DNA of 12,921 nt, taken from positions 1 through 12,921 of the forward strand of contig JACQVL010000110.1 in NCBI GenBank assembly GCA_016209865.1, given 5' to 3'. Below, one piece after another: positions 5,816 through 12,272 of this stretch (its first letter is position 1; the number at the start of each line of letters is the position of its first letter). Made by a program: the position numbers and the translations under genes. Below the pieces are notes generated by a model. It was not told the DNA's origin and ran no database searches. It saw only the letters and a program-made list of their open reading frames with translations. The DNA comes from Candidatus Latescibacterota bacterium (GTDB lineage: Bacteria; JAAXHH01; JACQVL01).

Positions 5816-7273
5816 ATGTCCAGATATTTCCGGTACCGTAGTCTCGCCGATCTGCACGCAGACATTGTCAAACTTGGATTAGAGGACGATGTCCGGCTCA
5901 CCGACGACCTGAGCCCGCTCTGGCGGCCGGTCGCGTTCGGCGGCCGGACGATCGGGAACGCGCTCGCCATCCAGCCGATGGAAGGCTGCGACGGGACGCT
6001 CGACGGGAAGCCGGATGAATTGACAGTCCGGCGGTGGGAGCGGTTCGGCGCCGGAGGGGCGAAGCTCATCTGGGGGGAGGCGACCGCCGTCGTCGAGGAG
6101 GGGCGGGCGAACACCCGGCAGCTCCTCATCAATGAAACGAACGCGCGGGCGCTGGACGACCTCCTCGCGCGCACACGCGCCGCACACCGGACGGTCTGCG
6201 GGTCTGATGACGACCTCGTCGTCGGCCTGCAGCTCACCCACTCCGGCCGGTACAGCTACCAGAGGCCGCTGATCGCGTTCCACGACCCGGCGGTCGATCC
6301 GATCACCTTAGCGGACAAAAAACGGAAACTCCCGGTGACGGACGAGTATCCGATTCTTTCCGATGACGACCTCAAACGCATCGAGGACGCGCTCGTCGCG
6401 GGCGCTCTGTTAGCCTGGCGGATCGGGTTCGATTTCGTCGACATCAAGCAGTGCCACCGGTATCTGCTGTCGGAACTCTTAGCCGCGAAGTTGCGCGAGG
6501 GTGTGTACGGCGGCAGCCTCGACAACCGCACCCGGCTCGTCCGGAACGTGATTCGACGGATCCGGGAGGAGACGGGGGATCGTCTGCCGCTCGCATCGCG
6601 CATGAACGTGTACGACGGAATTCCGTACCGGATCGACCCGGAGACGTCGGTCGGGGTACACCGCCTGTATCCCATTCCGTACCGGTCGGGGTTTGGCGTG
6701 GATGAGCAGAACCCTTTCCGCGAGGACTTGACAGAGCCCATCCGGGTCGCCGGCCTGCTGCGGGAGTGGGGGGTGACGATGGTGAACGTCACGATGGGGA
6801 GTCCGTACTACAACCCGCACGTCGGCCGGCCGGCCGAGAAGCCTCCGATCGACGGATACGAAGCCCCGGAGCATCCCCTCTACGGGGTCGCCCGGCATTT
6901 CCGCTGTGCGGCCGCCGTCCAGCGGGCGCATCCCGACCTGGTGGTCGTCGGGACCGGGTATAGCTGGCTCCAGCAGTACCTGATCAACGCGGCGGCGGCG
7001 AACATGCGGGACGGCCGGGTGACGATCGCCGGGGTTGGCCGTGGGGCGCTCGCGTACCCCAACTTCGCACGGGACGCCCAAACAGCCGGGTCGATGGCCG
7101 GGAAGAAGGTCTGCATCACGGTCAGCTACTGCACCGCGTTGATGCGCGGCAAGCACAACGAACTCGGCCAGTTTCCGTCCGGGTGCGTCCCACGTGATAA
7201 GGTCTACGCGGAGGTCTATAAGGAGATGCTGCGGACGAGTGACCGGCAAAAATCAGTGACGAGTGACAAGTGA
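5816..7273 (+). CDS. Old Yellow Enzyme-like NADH:flavin oxidoreductase
   Basis: A 485-residue FMN-dependent TIM-barrel enzyme of the OYE family, which reduces activated C=C bonds or oxidises amines and related substrates. Signatures are IQPMEGCDG at 52-60, WGEATAV at 86-92, LQLTHSGRYS at 138-147, FDFVDIKQCHRYLLSELL at 205-222 and YGGSLDNRTRL at 231-241, all matching the flavin and substrate-binding strands. A C-terminal KVCITVSYCTALM with Cys433, Cys439 and Cys457 stands where 2,4-dienoyl-CoA reductase relatives hold a 4Fe-4S cluster, but the spacing differs. It begins six bases after the dehydrogenase. The final SVTSDK and the stop codon are encoded by a heptamer repeat (7255-7277), so the native C-terminus was probably altered by that element. 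Family confident, substrate unknown. Confidence 0.92.
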   Translation: MSRYFRYRSLADLHADIVKLGLEDDVRLTDDLSPLWRPVAFGGRTIGNALAIQPMEGCDGTLDGKPDELTVRRWERFGAGGAKLIWGEATAVVEEGRANTRQLLINETNARALDDLLARTRAAHRTVCGSDDDLVVGLQLTHSGRYSYQRPLIAFHDPAVDPITLADKKRKLPVTDEYPILSDDDLKRIEDALVAGALLAWRIGFDFVDIKQCHRYLLSELLAAKLREGVYGGSLDNRTRLVRNVIRRIREETGDRLPLASRMNVYDGIPYRIDPETSVGVHRLYPIPYRSGFGVDEQNPFREDLTEPIRVAGLLREWGVTMVNVTMGSPYYNPHVGRPAEKPPIDGYEAPEHPLYGVARHFRCAAAVQRAHPDLVVVGTGYSWLQQYLINAAAANMRDGRVTIAGVGRGALAYPNFARDAQTAGSMAGKKVCITVSYCTALMRGKHNELGQFPSGCVPRDKVYAEVYKEMLRTSDRQKSVTSDK

Positions 7274-7277
7274 CGAG
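7255..7277 (+). repeat. GTGAC heptamer repeat, copy 3 (supplies the stop codon)
   Basis: Same 23-bp core as copies 2 and 4. Here it overlaps the end of the flavin oxidoreductase gene: the last six codons and the TGA at 7271-7273 lie in the repeat. Its 3' end runs straight into the GAGGAGG that serves the next gene. Confidence 0.9.
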
Positions 7278-7288
7278 AGGAGGAAACC

Positions 7289-8053
7289 ATGCGACTCAAG
7301 GAGAAAGTAGCCATCATTACCGGGGGCGGGTCGGGCATCGGCCGGGCGACCTGCCAGCTCTTCGCCGAAGAAGGGGCGAAAGTCGCCGTCGTGGACATGA
7401 ACGAGGAAGGCGGCAAGGAGACGGTTTCCCTCATTACCCAGGCGGGGGGAACCGCGACGTTCATCCGGGCAAACATCTCGAACGAGCCGGAGATCATTCA
7501 GATGGTGGACAAGGCCGTGCAAACCTACGGGACGGTCAACATCCTGGTCAACAACGCGGCCGCGTTCGTGTTCGGACGGGTCGAGACGGCGACGGTGGAG
7601 GACTGGCACCGGGTGCTGGGCACGAACGTGATCGGCGGGGCGCTCTGCGTCAAGCACGTCGTCCCGGTGATGAAACAGGCCGGCGGCGGGGCGATCGTCA
7701 ACTTGGGGTCGATCAGCAGCTTCATCGCCCAGCCGGACTACATCCCGTACAACACGTCAAAATCAGCGGTGATCAACATGACCCGCTGTCTGGCGATGGA
7801 CCTGGCGCCATTCAACATCCGGGCGAACGCCGTCTGTCCTGGGGCGATCGACACTCCGGCCTTGTGGCGTGCCGCCAAAGAGATGAACATGGGCGAGGAT
7901 GAGGTGCGGAAGGTGTGGGGAGGCGCGCATCTTCTCAAACGGCTCGGCCAGCCGCGCGAGATTGCGTATGGGATTCTGTTCCTCGCCTCCGACGAGGCCT
8001 CGTTCGTGACGGGTACGTACCTGATGGTGGATGGCGGGTGGACGGCGCAATAA
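7289..8053 (+). CDS. SDR family NAD(P)-dependent oxidoreductase
   Basis: A 254-residue classical short-chain dehydrogenase that interconverts an alcohol and a ketone. The cofactor loop TGGGSGIG is at 11-18. Asp36 in VVDMN at the end of the second strand favours NAD over NADP. NNAA is at 88-91, catalytic Ser at 141-144 (GSISS), and Tyr154 with Lys158 in YNTSK. The C-terminus (LMVDGGWTAQ) is typical of the family and length is normal. The ribosome binding site GAGGAGG is directly upstream of the ATG. It sits 15 bases after the flavin oxidoreductase and 43 bases before the transporter, so the three are probably cotranscribed. The exact substrate cannot be named. Confidence 0.95.
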   Translation: MRLKEKVAIITGGGSGIGRATCQLFAEEGAKVAVVDMNEEGGKETVSLITQAGGTATFIRANISNEPEIIQMVDKAVQTYGTVNILVNNAAAFVFGRVETATVEDWHRVLGTNVIGGALCVKHVVPVMKQAGGGAIVNLGSISSFIAQPDYIPYNTSKSAVINMTRCLAMDLAPFNIRANAVCPGAIDTPALWRAAKEMNMGEDEVRKVWGGAHLLKRLGQPREIAYGILFLASDEASFVTGTYLMVDGGWTAQ

Positions 8054-8056
8054 GGC

Positions 8057-8079
8057 AGTGACGAGTGACAAGTGACGAG
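8057..8079 (+). repeat. GTGAC heptamer repeat, copy 4
   Basis: Identical 23-bp core to copies 2 and 3, beginning four bases after the SDR stop codon and ending 17 bases before the transporter start. Confidence 0.9.
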
Positions 8080-8096
8080 TAAGATAGGATGCTCTC

Positions 8097-9566
8097 GTGC
8101 GTCTGACCCCCTGGAAGCTCACCGGACTGGTCTCTGGACTTGCGGCGTTCGCCCTGCTCGCCGTCCTCGACACGCCGTTACAACACTACGGCGCGTGGGG
8201 GGCGCGACCGTCATACGCGGCCGCCGTGACCGCGCTGATGGCGATCTGGTGGCTGACCGAGGCGCTGCCCATCCATCTCACCGCCTGCGTTCCGCTGATC
8301 CTGTTTCCGGTCACCGGGGTATTCGGGCCTGCGCTCAGGACGACGGTGGTGGAATCGGTGAAACCCTACGTCGATCCGTACATCTTCCTGTTCGCAGGCG
8401 GAATGTGCATCGCGGCGGCGATGCAGCGATGGGACTTGCACCGGCGCATCGCGCTGGGGATCATGCGACTGATCGGCACCGACCCCCGCCGTCTGCTGTT
8501 GGGAATCTTGACGGCGACCGCGTGTCTTTCCCTCTGGATCTCCAACTCCGCGACCGCCACGATGATGGTGTCGATCGGGATCGCGGTGATCGCGCAGCTC
8601 GAACGCCAGCTCGGCGGCAAGCGGCTCGTCCATTACGGCCTGGCGATCATGCTGGGGATCGCCTACGCAGCCAACGTCGGGGGCATCGGCACGAAGATCG
8701 GCACGGCGACGAACGCGCAATTCAGCGGCCTGATGGCGCAGATGGGGATCGAGATTCCGTTCCTGACGTTCATGGTCATCGGCCTCCCGTTCGTCATCAT
8801 GTTCCTGCCCGTCGTCTGGTTCGTCCTCTGGCAGATCGGGAAGGGGGACGCGCCCCGGGCGGACATGGGGCGGACGGCGATCGTTGAAGAGATGGCGAAG
8901 CTGGGACCGATGAAGCCGACCGAGCGGGTGGTGCTGGGTGTGTTCATCGTGACCGCCGTCCTCTGGATTCTGGGGAAGCCGATCACGGATTTCTTACAGG
9001 CCAGGGTCACGGCGTTCAACGTCACGACCGCCCACGTCGAGGGGGGCATCGCCATGCTGGCCGCGCTGGTGCTCTTAGCGTCTCGCCTCGACGGCCATCA
9101 GGTGCTCGATGCCCGTGCGTTTCGCGCGGTGCCGTGGACGACCCTCCTCCTGCTCGGCGGCAGCTTCGCCATGGCGAACGGCATCCAGAAGAGCGGCCTG
9201 TCCGAGTGGATGGGCACGCAACTGGTCGGCGTCCGCACCCTCGGCCCGTTCTGGCAGGTGCTGTTGACGAGCGTGGCGACCGTCACTCTCTCCGCCATTG
9301 CCTCCAACGTGGCCACGATCAGCGTGATGTTCAACCTCCTGAAAGATGCCATCCCGCCGCCGTATCTGACGACCGTCCTGTTCACCTCCGCGATCGCCGC
9401 GTCGTGCGACTTTGCCCTCCCGGTCGGGACGCCGCCCAACGCGATCGTCTTCGGGAGCGGGTACGTGTCGATCCCGCGGATGGCCAGGACGGGGGTGCTG
9501 CTCGACCTGCTGGCGGCGGTGTTAGCGGCCTGCTGGTGCTGGGTAATCGTCCGGTTGGTGCTGTGA
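8097..9566 (+). CDS. DASS (SLC13-type) divalent anion:Na+ symporter family transporter
   Basis: A 489-residue inner-membrane protein with about ten to twelve hydrophobic segments, of the DASS family, which imports dicarboxylates, tricarboxylates or sulfate with sodium. Family marks are WWLTEALP at 51-58, ISNSATATMM at 148-157 (first SNT-type motif), GGIGTKIGTATN at 195-206, ASNVATISVM at 402-411 (second SNT-type motif) and the diagnostic LPVGTPPNAIVFGSGY at 441-456. The two substrate loops read SNS and SNV, not SNT, so specificity may differ from VcINDY-type succinate carriers. The start is a GTG with AGGA about seven bases upstream; an ATG at 8089 is out of frame and stops at once. It is last of the four-gene run and the best clue that the substrate is an organic anion. 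Confidence 0.9.
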   Translation: MRLTPWKLTGLVSGLAAFALLAVLDTPLQHYGAWGARPSYAAAVTALMAIWWLTEALPIHLTACVPLILFPVTGVFGPALRTTVVESVKPYVDPYIFLFAGGMCIAAAMQRWDLHRRIALGIMRLIGTDPRRLLLGILTATACLSLWISNSATATMMVSIGIAVIAQLERQLGGKRLVHYGLAIMLGIAYAANVGGIGTKIGTATNAQFSGLMAQMGIEIPFLTFMVIGLPFVIMFLPVVWFVLWQIGKGDAPRADMGRTAIVEEMAKLGPMKPTERVVLGVFIVTAVLWILGKPITDFLQARVTAFNVTTAHVEGGIAMLAALVLLASRLDGHQVLDARAFRAVPWTTLLLLGGSFAMANGIQKSGLSEWMGTQLVGVRTLGPFWQVLLTSVATVTLSAIASNVATISVMFNLLKDAIPPPYLTTVLFTSAIAASCDFALPVGTPPNAIVFGSGYVSIPRMARTGVLLDLLAAVLAACWCWVIVRLVL

Positions 9567-9567
9567 T

Positions 9568-9584
9568 CTGCCTACTGCCTGCTG
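9568..9584 (+). repeat. CTGCCTA heptamer repeat, 2.4 copies
   Basis: CTGCCTA, CTGCCTG, CTG lie directly after the transporter stop, in the 32-base gap between convergent genes. It is a third heptamer sequence in the window. Confidence 0.6.
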
Positions 9585-9598
9585 GTTTCCCCGAATCT

Positions 9599-10402
9599 CT
9601 AACCCCGAACCCCGACCTCCATAATCCGCCGAATCCTTGCCACCGTCTCACGCTGCATCCCATCGTCGCCGCCGACCTCGCTGACGAGCGCTCCGTCGAA
9701 CCCGATCGCGCGCAACTCGCCCATCACCGCCGGCCAGTCCACGTCCCCGTCCATGAGCTGCACCCAGGCCGAGTCCCGCCGGCGGAAGTCTTTGACGTGG
9801 ACTTTCTTGATCCGCGTGCCCAGGTCACGGACCCACATCTCCGGGAAGCCGTAGAAGACCATGTTCGCGGTGTCGAGATAGATGCCGACGTACGGAGAGC
9901 CGACCTCGTCCACGAACTGCCGGGCCTCCCGCGGGCTGAGGAGGAACTTGTTCCAGACGTTCTCGACGGCGATCGCGCAGCGACGGCGTTCCGCTTCGGG
10001 GACGAGCGCCCGCAGGGCGTCGCGACAGTTGATCCACGTCTCTTCGTACGTCGTCCCGGCTTCCAATTGACCGGGATGGAGGAGCAGCGCGTCGACGCCC
10101 AGGCGCTCGGCGATCTCCAGGCCGCGCCGGAGGATGGCGATCCGCTTCGACCGTTCGGCAGCGACGGAGGACAGCAGAGAGCCGGCATCCCGGCGGGTCG
10201 GGAGGATGGAGCAGATGTCCAGTCCGAGGCGTTGACATGCAGACTTGATCGCGTCGAGTTCAGCCGGAGCGGCGTCGATCGAGGGGTGCCCGGTGTCGGA
10301 GAACACCAGTTCAATCGCGTCGTAGCCTCTGGCTTTGGTGAGTTGGAGATCGGTCTCAAGGTCGGCGCGGGCCAGACAGAGCTGGGTGATGCCTGCCTTC
10401 AT
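9599..10402 (-). CDS. sugar phosphate isomerase/epimerase, TIM barrel
   Basis: A 267-residue cytosolic xylose-isomerase-like TIM-barrel protein, a paralogue in fold (not a close copy) of the one at 3023-3826. Likely metal ligands are complete: E147 in VENVWNKF, D177 in YLDTANMV, H202 in KVHVKDF and E242 in VSEVGGDD. GYDAIELVF at 26-34 and LLLHPGQL at 106-113 are typical strand ends. The ATG at 10402 has AAGGAG about ten bases upstream; the longer open frame is rejected. It is convergent with the transporter gene. Its last residues GVRG and stop codon are encoded by an AACCCCG heptamer repeat, so its C-terminus, like that of the flavin enzyme, was probably set by a repeat. Likely acts on the same compound as the neighbouring oxidoreductases (inference). 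Confidence 0.9.
   Translation of the reverse strand: MKAGITQLCLARADLETDLQLTKARGYDAIELVFSDTGHPSIDAAPAELDAIKSACQRLGLDICSILPTRRDAGSLLSSVAAERSKRIAILRRGLEIAERLGVDALLLHPGQLEAGTTYEETWINCRDALRALVPEAERRRCAIAVENVWNKFLLSPREARQFVDEVGSPYVGIYLDTANMVFYGFPEMWVRDLGTRIKKVHVKDFRRRDSAWVQLMDGDVDWPAVMGELRAIGFDGALVSEVGGDDGMQRETVARIRRIMEVGVRG
9601..9616 (-). repeat. AACCCCG heptamer repeat (supplies the isomerase stop)
   Basis: AACCCCG twice, followed by AC, on the + strand. On the - strand this encodes the last codons of the isomerase, and the TAG stop lies at 9599-9601, at the repeat edge. Confidence 0.6.
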
Positions 10403-10680
10403 GGGGGTCGTTCTCCTTCTCGCAGATGACACGGATAGAAAGGATGAATGACACTGATCCCCGCACCACCCCGGATCGCTGGGAGATGGGGAATCGGTCA
10501 TGGATGCACAGCAAGAGGCATCATCAGGATACAGCCGTCCGGGAAAAAAGCAAGGGGAATCTACGCGTGCCTCAGTGTAACCTTTTCGACCATTATGCGT
10601 CTAAGGGGTGCATAACAGAACGGCGATGAAGCATCCAATGTGAAGCAAATGGAGGGCGTGAAAGACTAAAAGACTAAACG
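10403..10680. other. intergenic stretch with short direct repeats, no convincing gene
   Basis: This first part of a 483-bp gap holds ATGACACGGAT/ATGACACTGAT (10426-10436 and 10448-10458), a TTATGC/GCATAA inverted repeat (10593-10615) and two AAAGACTA octamers (10661-10676). A 67-codon open frame at 10426-10629 has no ribosome binding site, no recognisable domain, and starts inside the direct repeat, so I do not call it. Composition is less GC-rich than the genes, as expected for spacer or decayed mobile DNA. Confidence 0.6.
10593..10615. repeat. TTATGC/GCATAA inverted repeat
   Basis: Perfect six-base arms (10593-10598 and 10610-10615) around an 11-base loop CGTCTAAGGGG-type spacer. It could be a hairpin, an operator, or a remnant end of a mobile element. 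There is no transposase nearby. Confidence 0.4.
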
Positions 10681-10767
10681 AAAAAAGAGCGGGGCCGACC
10701 AGCCGGGCCGTGGACCTCGTTCTATCGGCTCGAGCCTATCCCTGGGGGATACAACAGGGCCGGCCCC
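10681..10767 (-). ncRNA. candidate structured RNA or minus-strand terminator
   Basis: Three perfect helices nest like a three-way junction: GGGGCCG/CGGCCCC (10691-10697 with 10761-10767), AGCCG/CGGCT (10701-10705 with 10726-10730) and TATCCC/GGGATA (10737-10742 with 10746-10751). Read on the - strand, the outer GC stem is followed by GCTC and six T residues (10686-10681), the form of an intrinsic terminator, which suggests a short - strand transcript ends here. Read on the + strand it would be a leader element for the lipoprotein gene. I could not match it to a tRNA, SRP RNA or a riboswitch class I know. The self-complementary GGGCCGGCCC at 10757-10766 allows competing folds. Confidence 0.35.
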
Positions 10768-10778
10768 CATAAGTACTG

Positions 10779-10807
10779 ACGATGAAGGTGTACAAGACTT
10801 TCATCGT
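10779..10807. repeat. ACGATGAA/TTCATCGT inverted repeat
   Basis: Perfect eight-base arms (10779-10786 and 10800-10807) separated by 13 bases, upstream of the lipoprotein gene. Arm spacing fits an RNA hairpin in the leader or a dyad operator. Confidence 0.5.
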
Positions 10808-10827
10808 GTCATTTTCATTCACCCTTG

Positions 10828-10844
10828 TCGCCAAGACCTGGCGA
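10828..10844. repeat. TCGCCA/TGGCGA inverted repeat
   Basis: Perfect six-base arms with a five-base AGACC loop, ending 14 bases before a TTGACA. It may be an operator or a leader hairpin for the lipoprotein gene. Confidence 0.45.
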
Positions 10845-10858
10845 TGTAGCATGAACGG

Positions 10859-10887
10859 TTGACAGAGAAAGGAGGGACTCATATAAT
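10859..10887 (+). promoter_or_regulatory. exact sigma-70 consensus promoter overlapping a gene start
   Basis: TTGACA at 10859-10864, a 17-base spacer and TATAAT at 10882-10887: both hexamers and the spacing are perfect. The spacer contains the AAAGGAGG ribosome binding site, and the last two bases of TATAAT are the first two of the lipoprotein ATG. Initiation would therefore fall near 10894, inside the coding region. Confidence 0.5.
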
Positions 10888-11734
10888 GAGATTCACAACG
10901 CGATCCAATACTCGACAGCGGTGGCACGTGAGTAGTCTGGTGCTCCTTGTGTTCTTGGGATTCCTGGCCGGATGCGGGAACCCCACGAACTCGCAGACTG
11001 GCCGGATGCGGGTGGTCATGACGGATGATCCGTTCCCGGCGGCCTACGTCTCGTCCGCGATGGTGACTATCACGAAGGTGGAGGCCCGCAACCAGTCGGC
11101 AGACGGGAGCCCGTTCGTCACCCTGTCCGACCAGACCAAGACATACAACCTGCTCACCTTACAGAACGGGATCACCACCGAGCTGGCGAACCTGGAGGTG
11201 CTAGCGGGCACCTATGACCAGTTCAGGCTGTTCGTGGGCGCGGCCAGTGTCACCCTGACGGATGGGCGGACGTTCAACCTGACCGTGCCCAGTGGGGCGT
11301 CCAGCGGGCTCAAAGTGAACATCTCGCCCGCTATCGAAGTCAGCAGCCAGCTCAGCGCGGAACTCACGCTCGACTTTGACCTGAGCAAGTCGTTTGTGGC
11401 GCAAGGCAACCTGACGACAGCGGCGGGTATTACAGGCTTTCTCTTCAAGCCGGTGATCCGTTGCACGAATACCTCGACGACCGGCCGGATCACCGGGACG
11501 GTGCGGGATACGTCGAATGTCGCGCTTGAAGGGGTGACCGTCTCGGCGATTCAGGATACAGTCGTGTCCACGACGTTGACCAGTTCGACAGGGCAGTACG
11601 CGTTAGTGGCGCTTCCGGCGGGGACGTACACCGTGAAAGCGGAGAAGACTGGCTACATCACGCTCCAGCAGAGCGGAGCCTCAGTGACGGCAGGGAATGC
11701 CACGACGCTGAATTTTCAGATGACACCGCAATAG
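10886..11734 (+). CDS. DUF4382-like lipoprotein with carboxypeptidase regulatory-like domain
   Basis: A 282-residue exported lipoprotein. A basic N-terminus and hydrophobic stretch lead to the lipobox LAGC with Cys30, so it should be lipidated and anchored in the envelope. Residues about 38-185 (MRVVMTDDPFPAAYVSSAMVTI...) resemble the DUF4382 domain, a beta-rich domain of unknown role found in many bacterial lipoproteins. Residues about 200-280 (GRITGTVRDTSNVALEGVTV... PAGTYTVKAEKTGY) form a carboxypeptidase regulatory-like, Ig-type fold that often mediates adhesion or surface display. The ATG at 10886 has AAAGGAGG nine bases upstream. A TTG at 10859 is in frame but coincides with a promoter-like TTGACA and is rejected. 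It heads the envelope group and lies 36 bases before the next gene. Confidence 0.85.
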   Translation: MRFTTRSNTRQRWHVSSLVLLVFLGFLAGCGNPTNSQTGRMRVVMTDDPFPAAYVSSAMVTITKVEARNQSADGSPFVTLSDQTKTYNLLTLQNGITTELANLEVLAGTYDQFRLFVGAASVTLTDGRTFNLTVPSGASSGLKVNISPAIEVSSQLSAELTLDFDLSKSFVAQGNLTTAAGITGFLFKPVIRCTNTSTTGRITGTVRDTSNVALEGVTVSAIQDTVVSTTLTSSTGQYALVALPAGTYTVKAEKTGYITLQQSGASVTAGNATTLNFQMTPQ

Positions 11735-11770
11735 TAGGCCGACGGATATGCTCCTGGGAAGGGGGAGACC

Positions 11771-12241
11771 ATGATGCGATGGACAGGTGTCATCATCAGT
11801 GGAGGGTTCGTGATCCTCTGTCTCGTCTGGCCTCAGGCGGCCTGGGGCCAGGCACGGGTTGGACTACGTGGCGGTGCAACTATAGAGCCCGACCAGGTGC
11901 ACATCGGGTTTCATGTCCAGACGATGATCGTGCCACAGTGGCGGTTTCAGCCGAACGTCGAGATCGGGGTGAACGATGATGTCACGCTTATCGCGCTGAA
12001 CCCCGAACTGAATTATCTTTTCGTCACCAGGACGCGCGTGAAACCGTATCTCGGAGTCGGTCCCGGGATCAATATCGTCGACAGTCGGCGGCCGTTCGGA
12101 CGGACGGACACGGAGGTCGGGATCAACTTCGTCTTCGGCTTCGAGATCCCGCTCAGGAGCGTCCACACCTTCATGACCGAACTGAAGGTCGGGGTCGGGG
12201 ATAGCCCTGACCTCAAGATGACGTTTGGCGTGACGTTCTGA
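11771..12241 (+). CDS. small outer-membrane beta-barrel protein
   Basis: A 156-residue protein with a signal peptide of about 28 residues (hydrophobic IISGGFVILCLVW, then QAAWGQA cleavage region). The mature part alternates polar and hydrophobic residues in strands (GLRGGATI, VHIGFHVQTMIV, FQPNVEIGV, LNPELNYLFV, VKPYLGVGPGINIV, GINFVFGFEI, FMTELKVGV) and ends in Phe (MTFGVTF), which is the usual signal for BAM-assisted insertion. This gives roughly eight strands, fitting an OmpX/OmpA-like or general porin-family barrel. AGGGGGAG precedes the start, which is the first of two adjacent ATGs. It lies between the lipoprotein and the repeat protein on the same strand. A pore or structural role is possible; exact function unknown. 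Confidence 0.78.
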   Translation: MMRWTGVIISGGFVILCLVWPQAAWGQARVGLRGGATIEPDQVHIGFHVQTMIVPQWRFQPNVEIGVNDDVTLIALNPELNYLFVTRTRVKPYLGVGPGINIVDSRRPFGRTDTEVGINFVFGFEIPLRSVHTFMTELKVGVGDSPDLKMTFGVTF

Positions 12242-12272
12242 GGTCACGCATGCAGGAAGGGGAGGGAGAGGT

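Noticed and set aside
7094-7189. Classic 4Fe-4S cluster site in the flavin oxidoreductase
   Set aside because: Only three Cys with wrong spacing and no fourth nearby; reported instead as an unusual site.
8072-8887. 271-codon + strand open frame overlapping the transporter
   Set aside because: It overlaps the transporter gene in another frame and its protein is Arg/Gly/Asp-rich filler, typical of a shadow frame in GC-rich DNA.
9134-10429. 431-codon + strand open frame across the transporter end and the isomerase
   Set aside because: It is antisense to the clear TIM-barrel isomerase and out of frame with the transporter, and has no domain.
10426-10629. 67-codon open frame in the large intergenic gap
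   Set aside because: No ribosome binding site, starts inside a direct repeat, no hydrophobic or domain pattern, and it spans an inverted repeat.
10691-10767. tRNA gene suggested by a 7-bp acceptor-like stem and total length of 77 bases
   Set aside because: There is no T-arm with a TTCGA-type loop next to the acceptor strand, no anticodon stem of five pairs with a seven-base loop, and no CCA-compatible discriminator arrangement on either strand.
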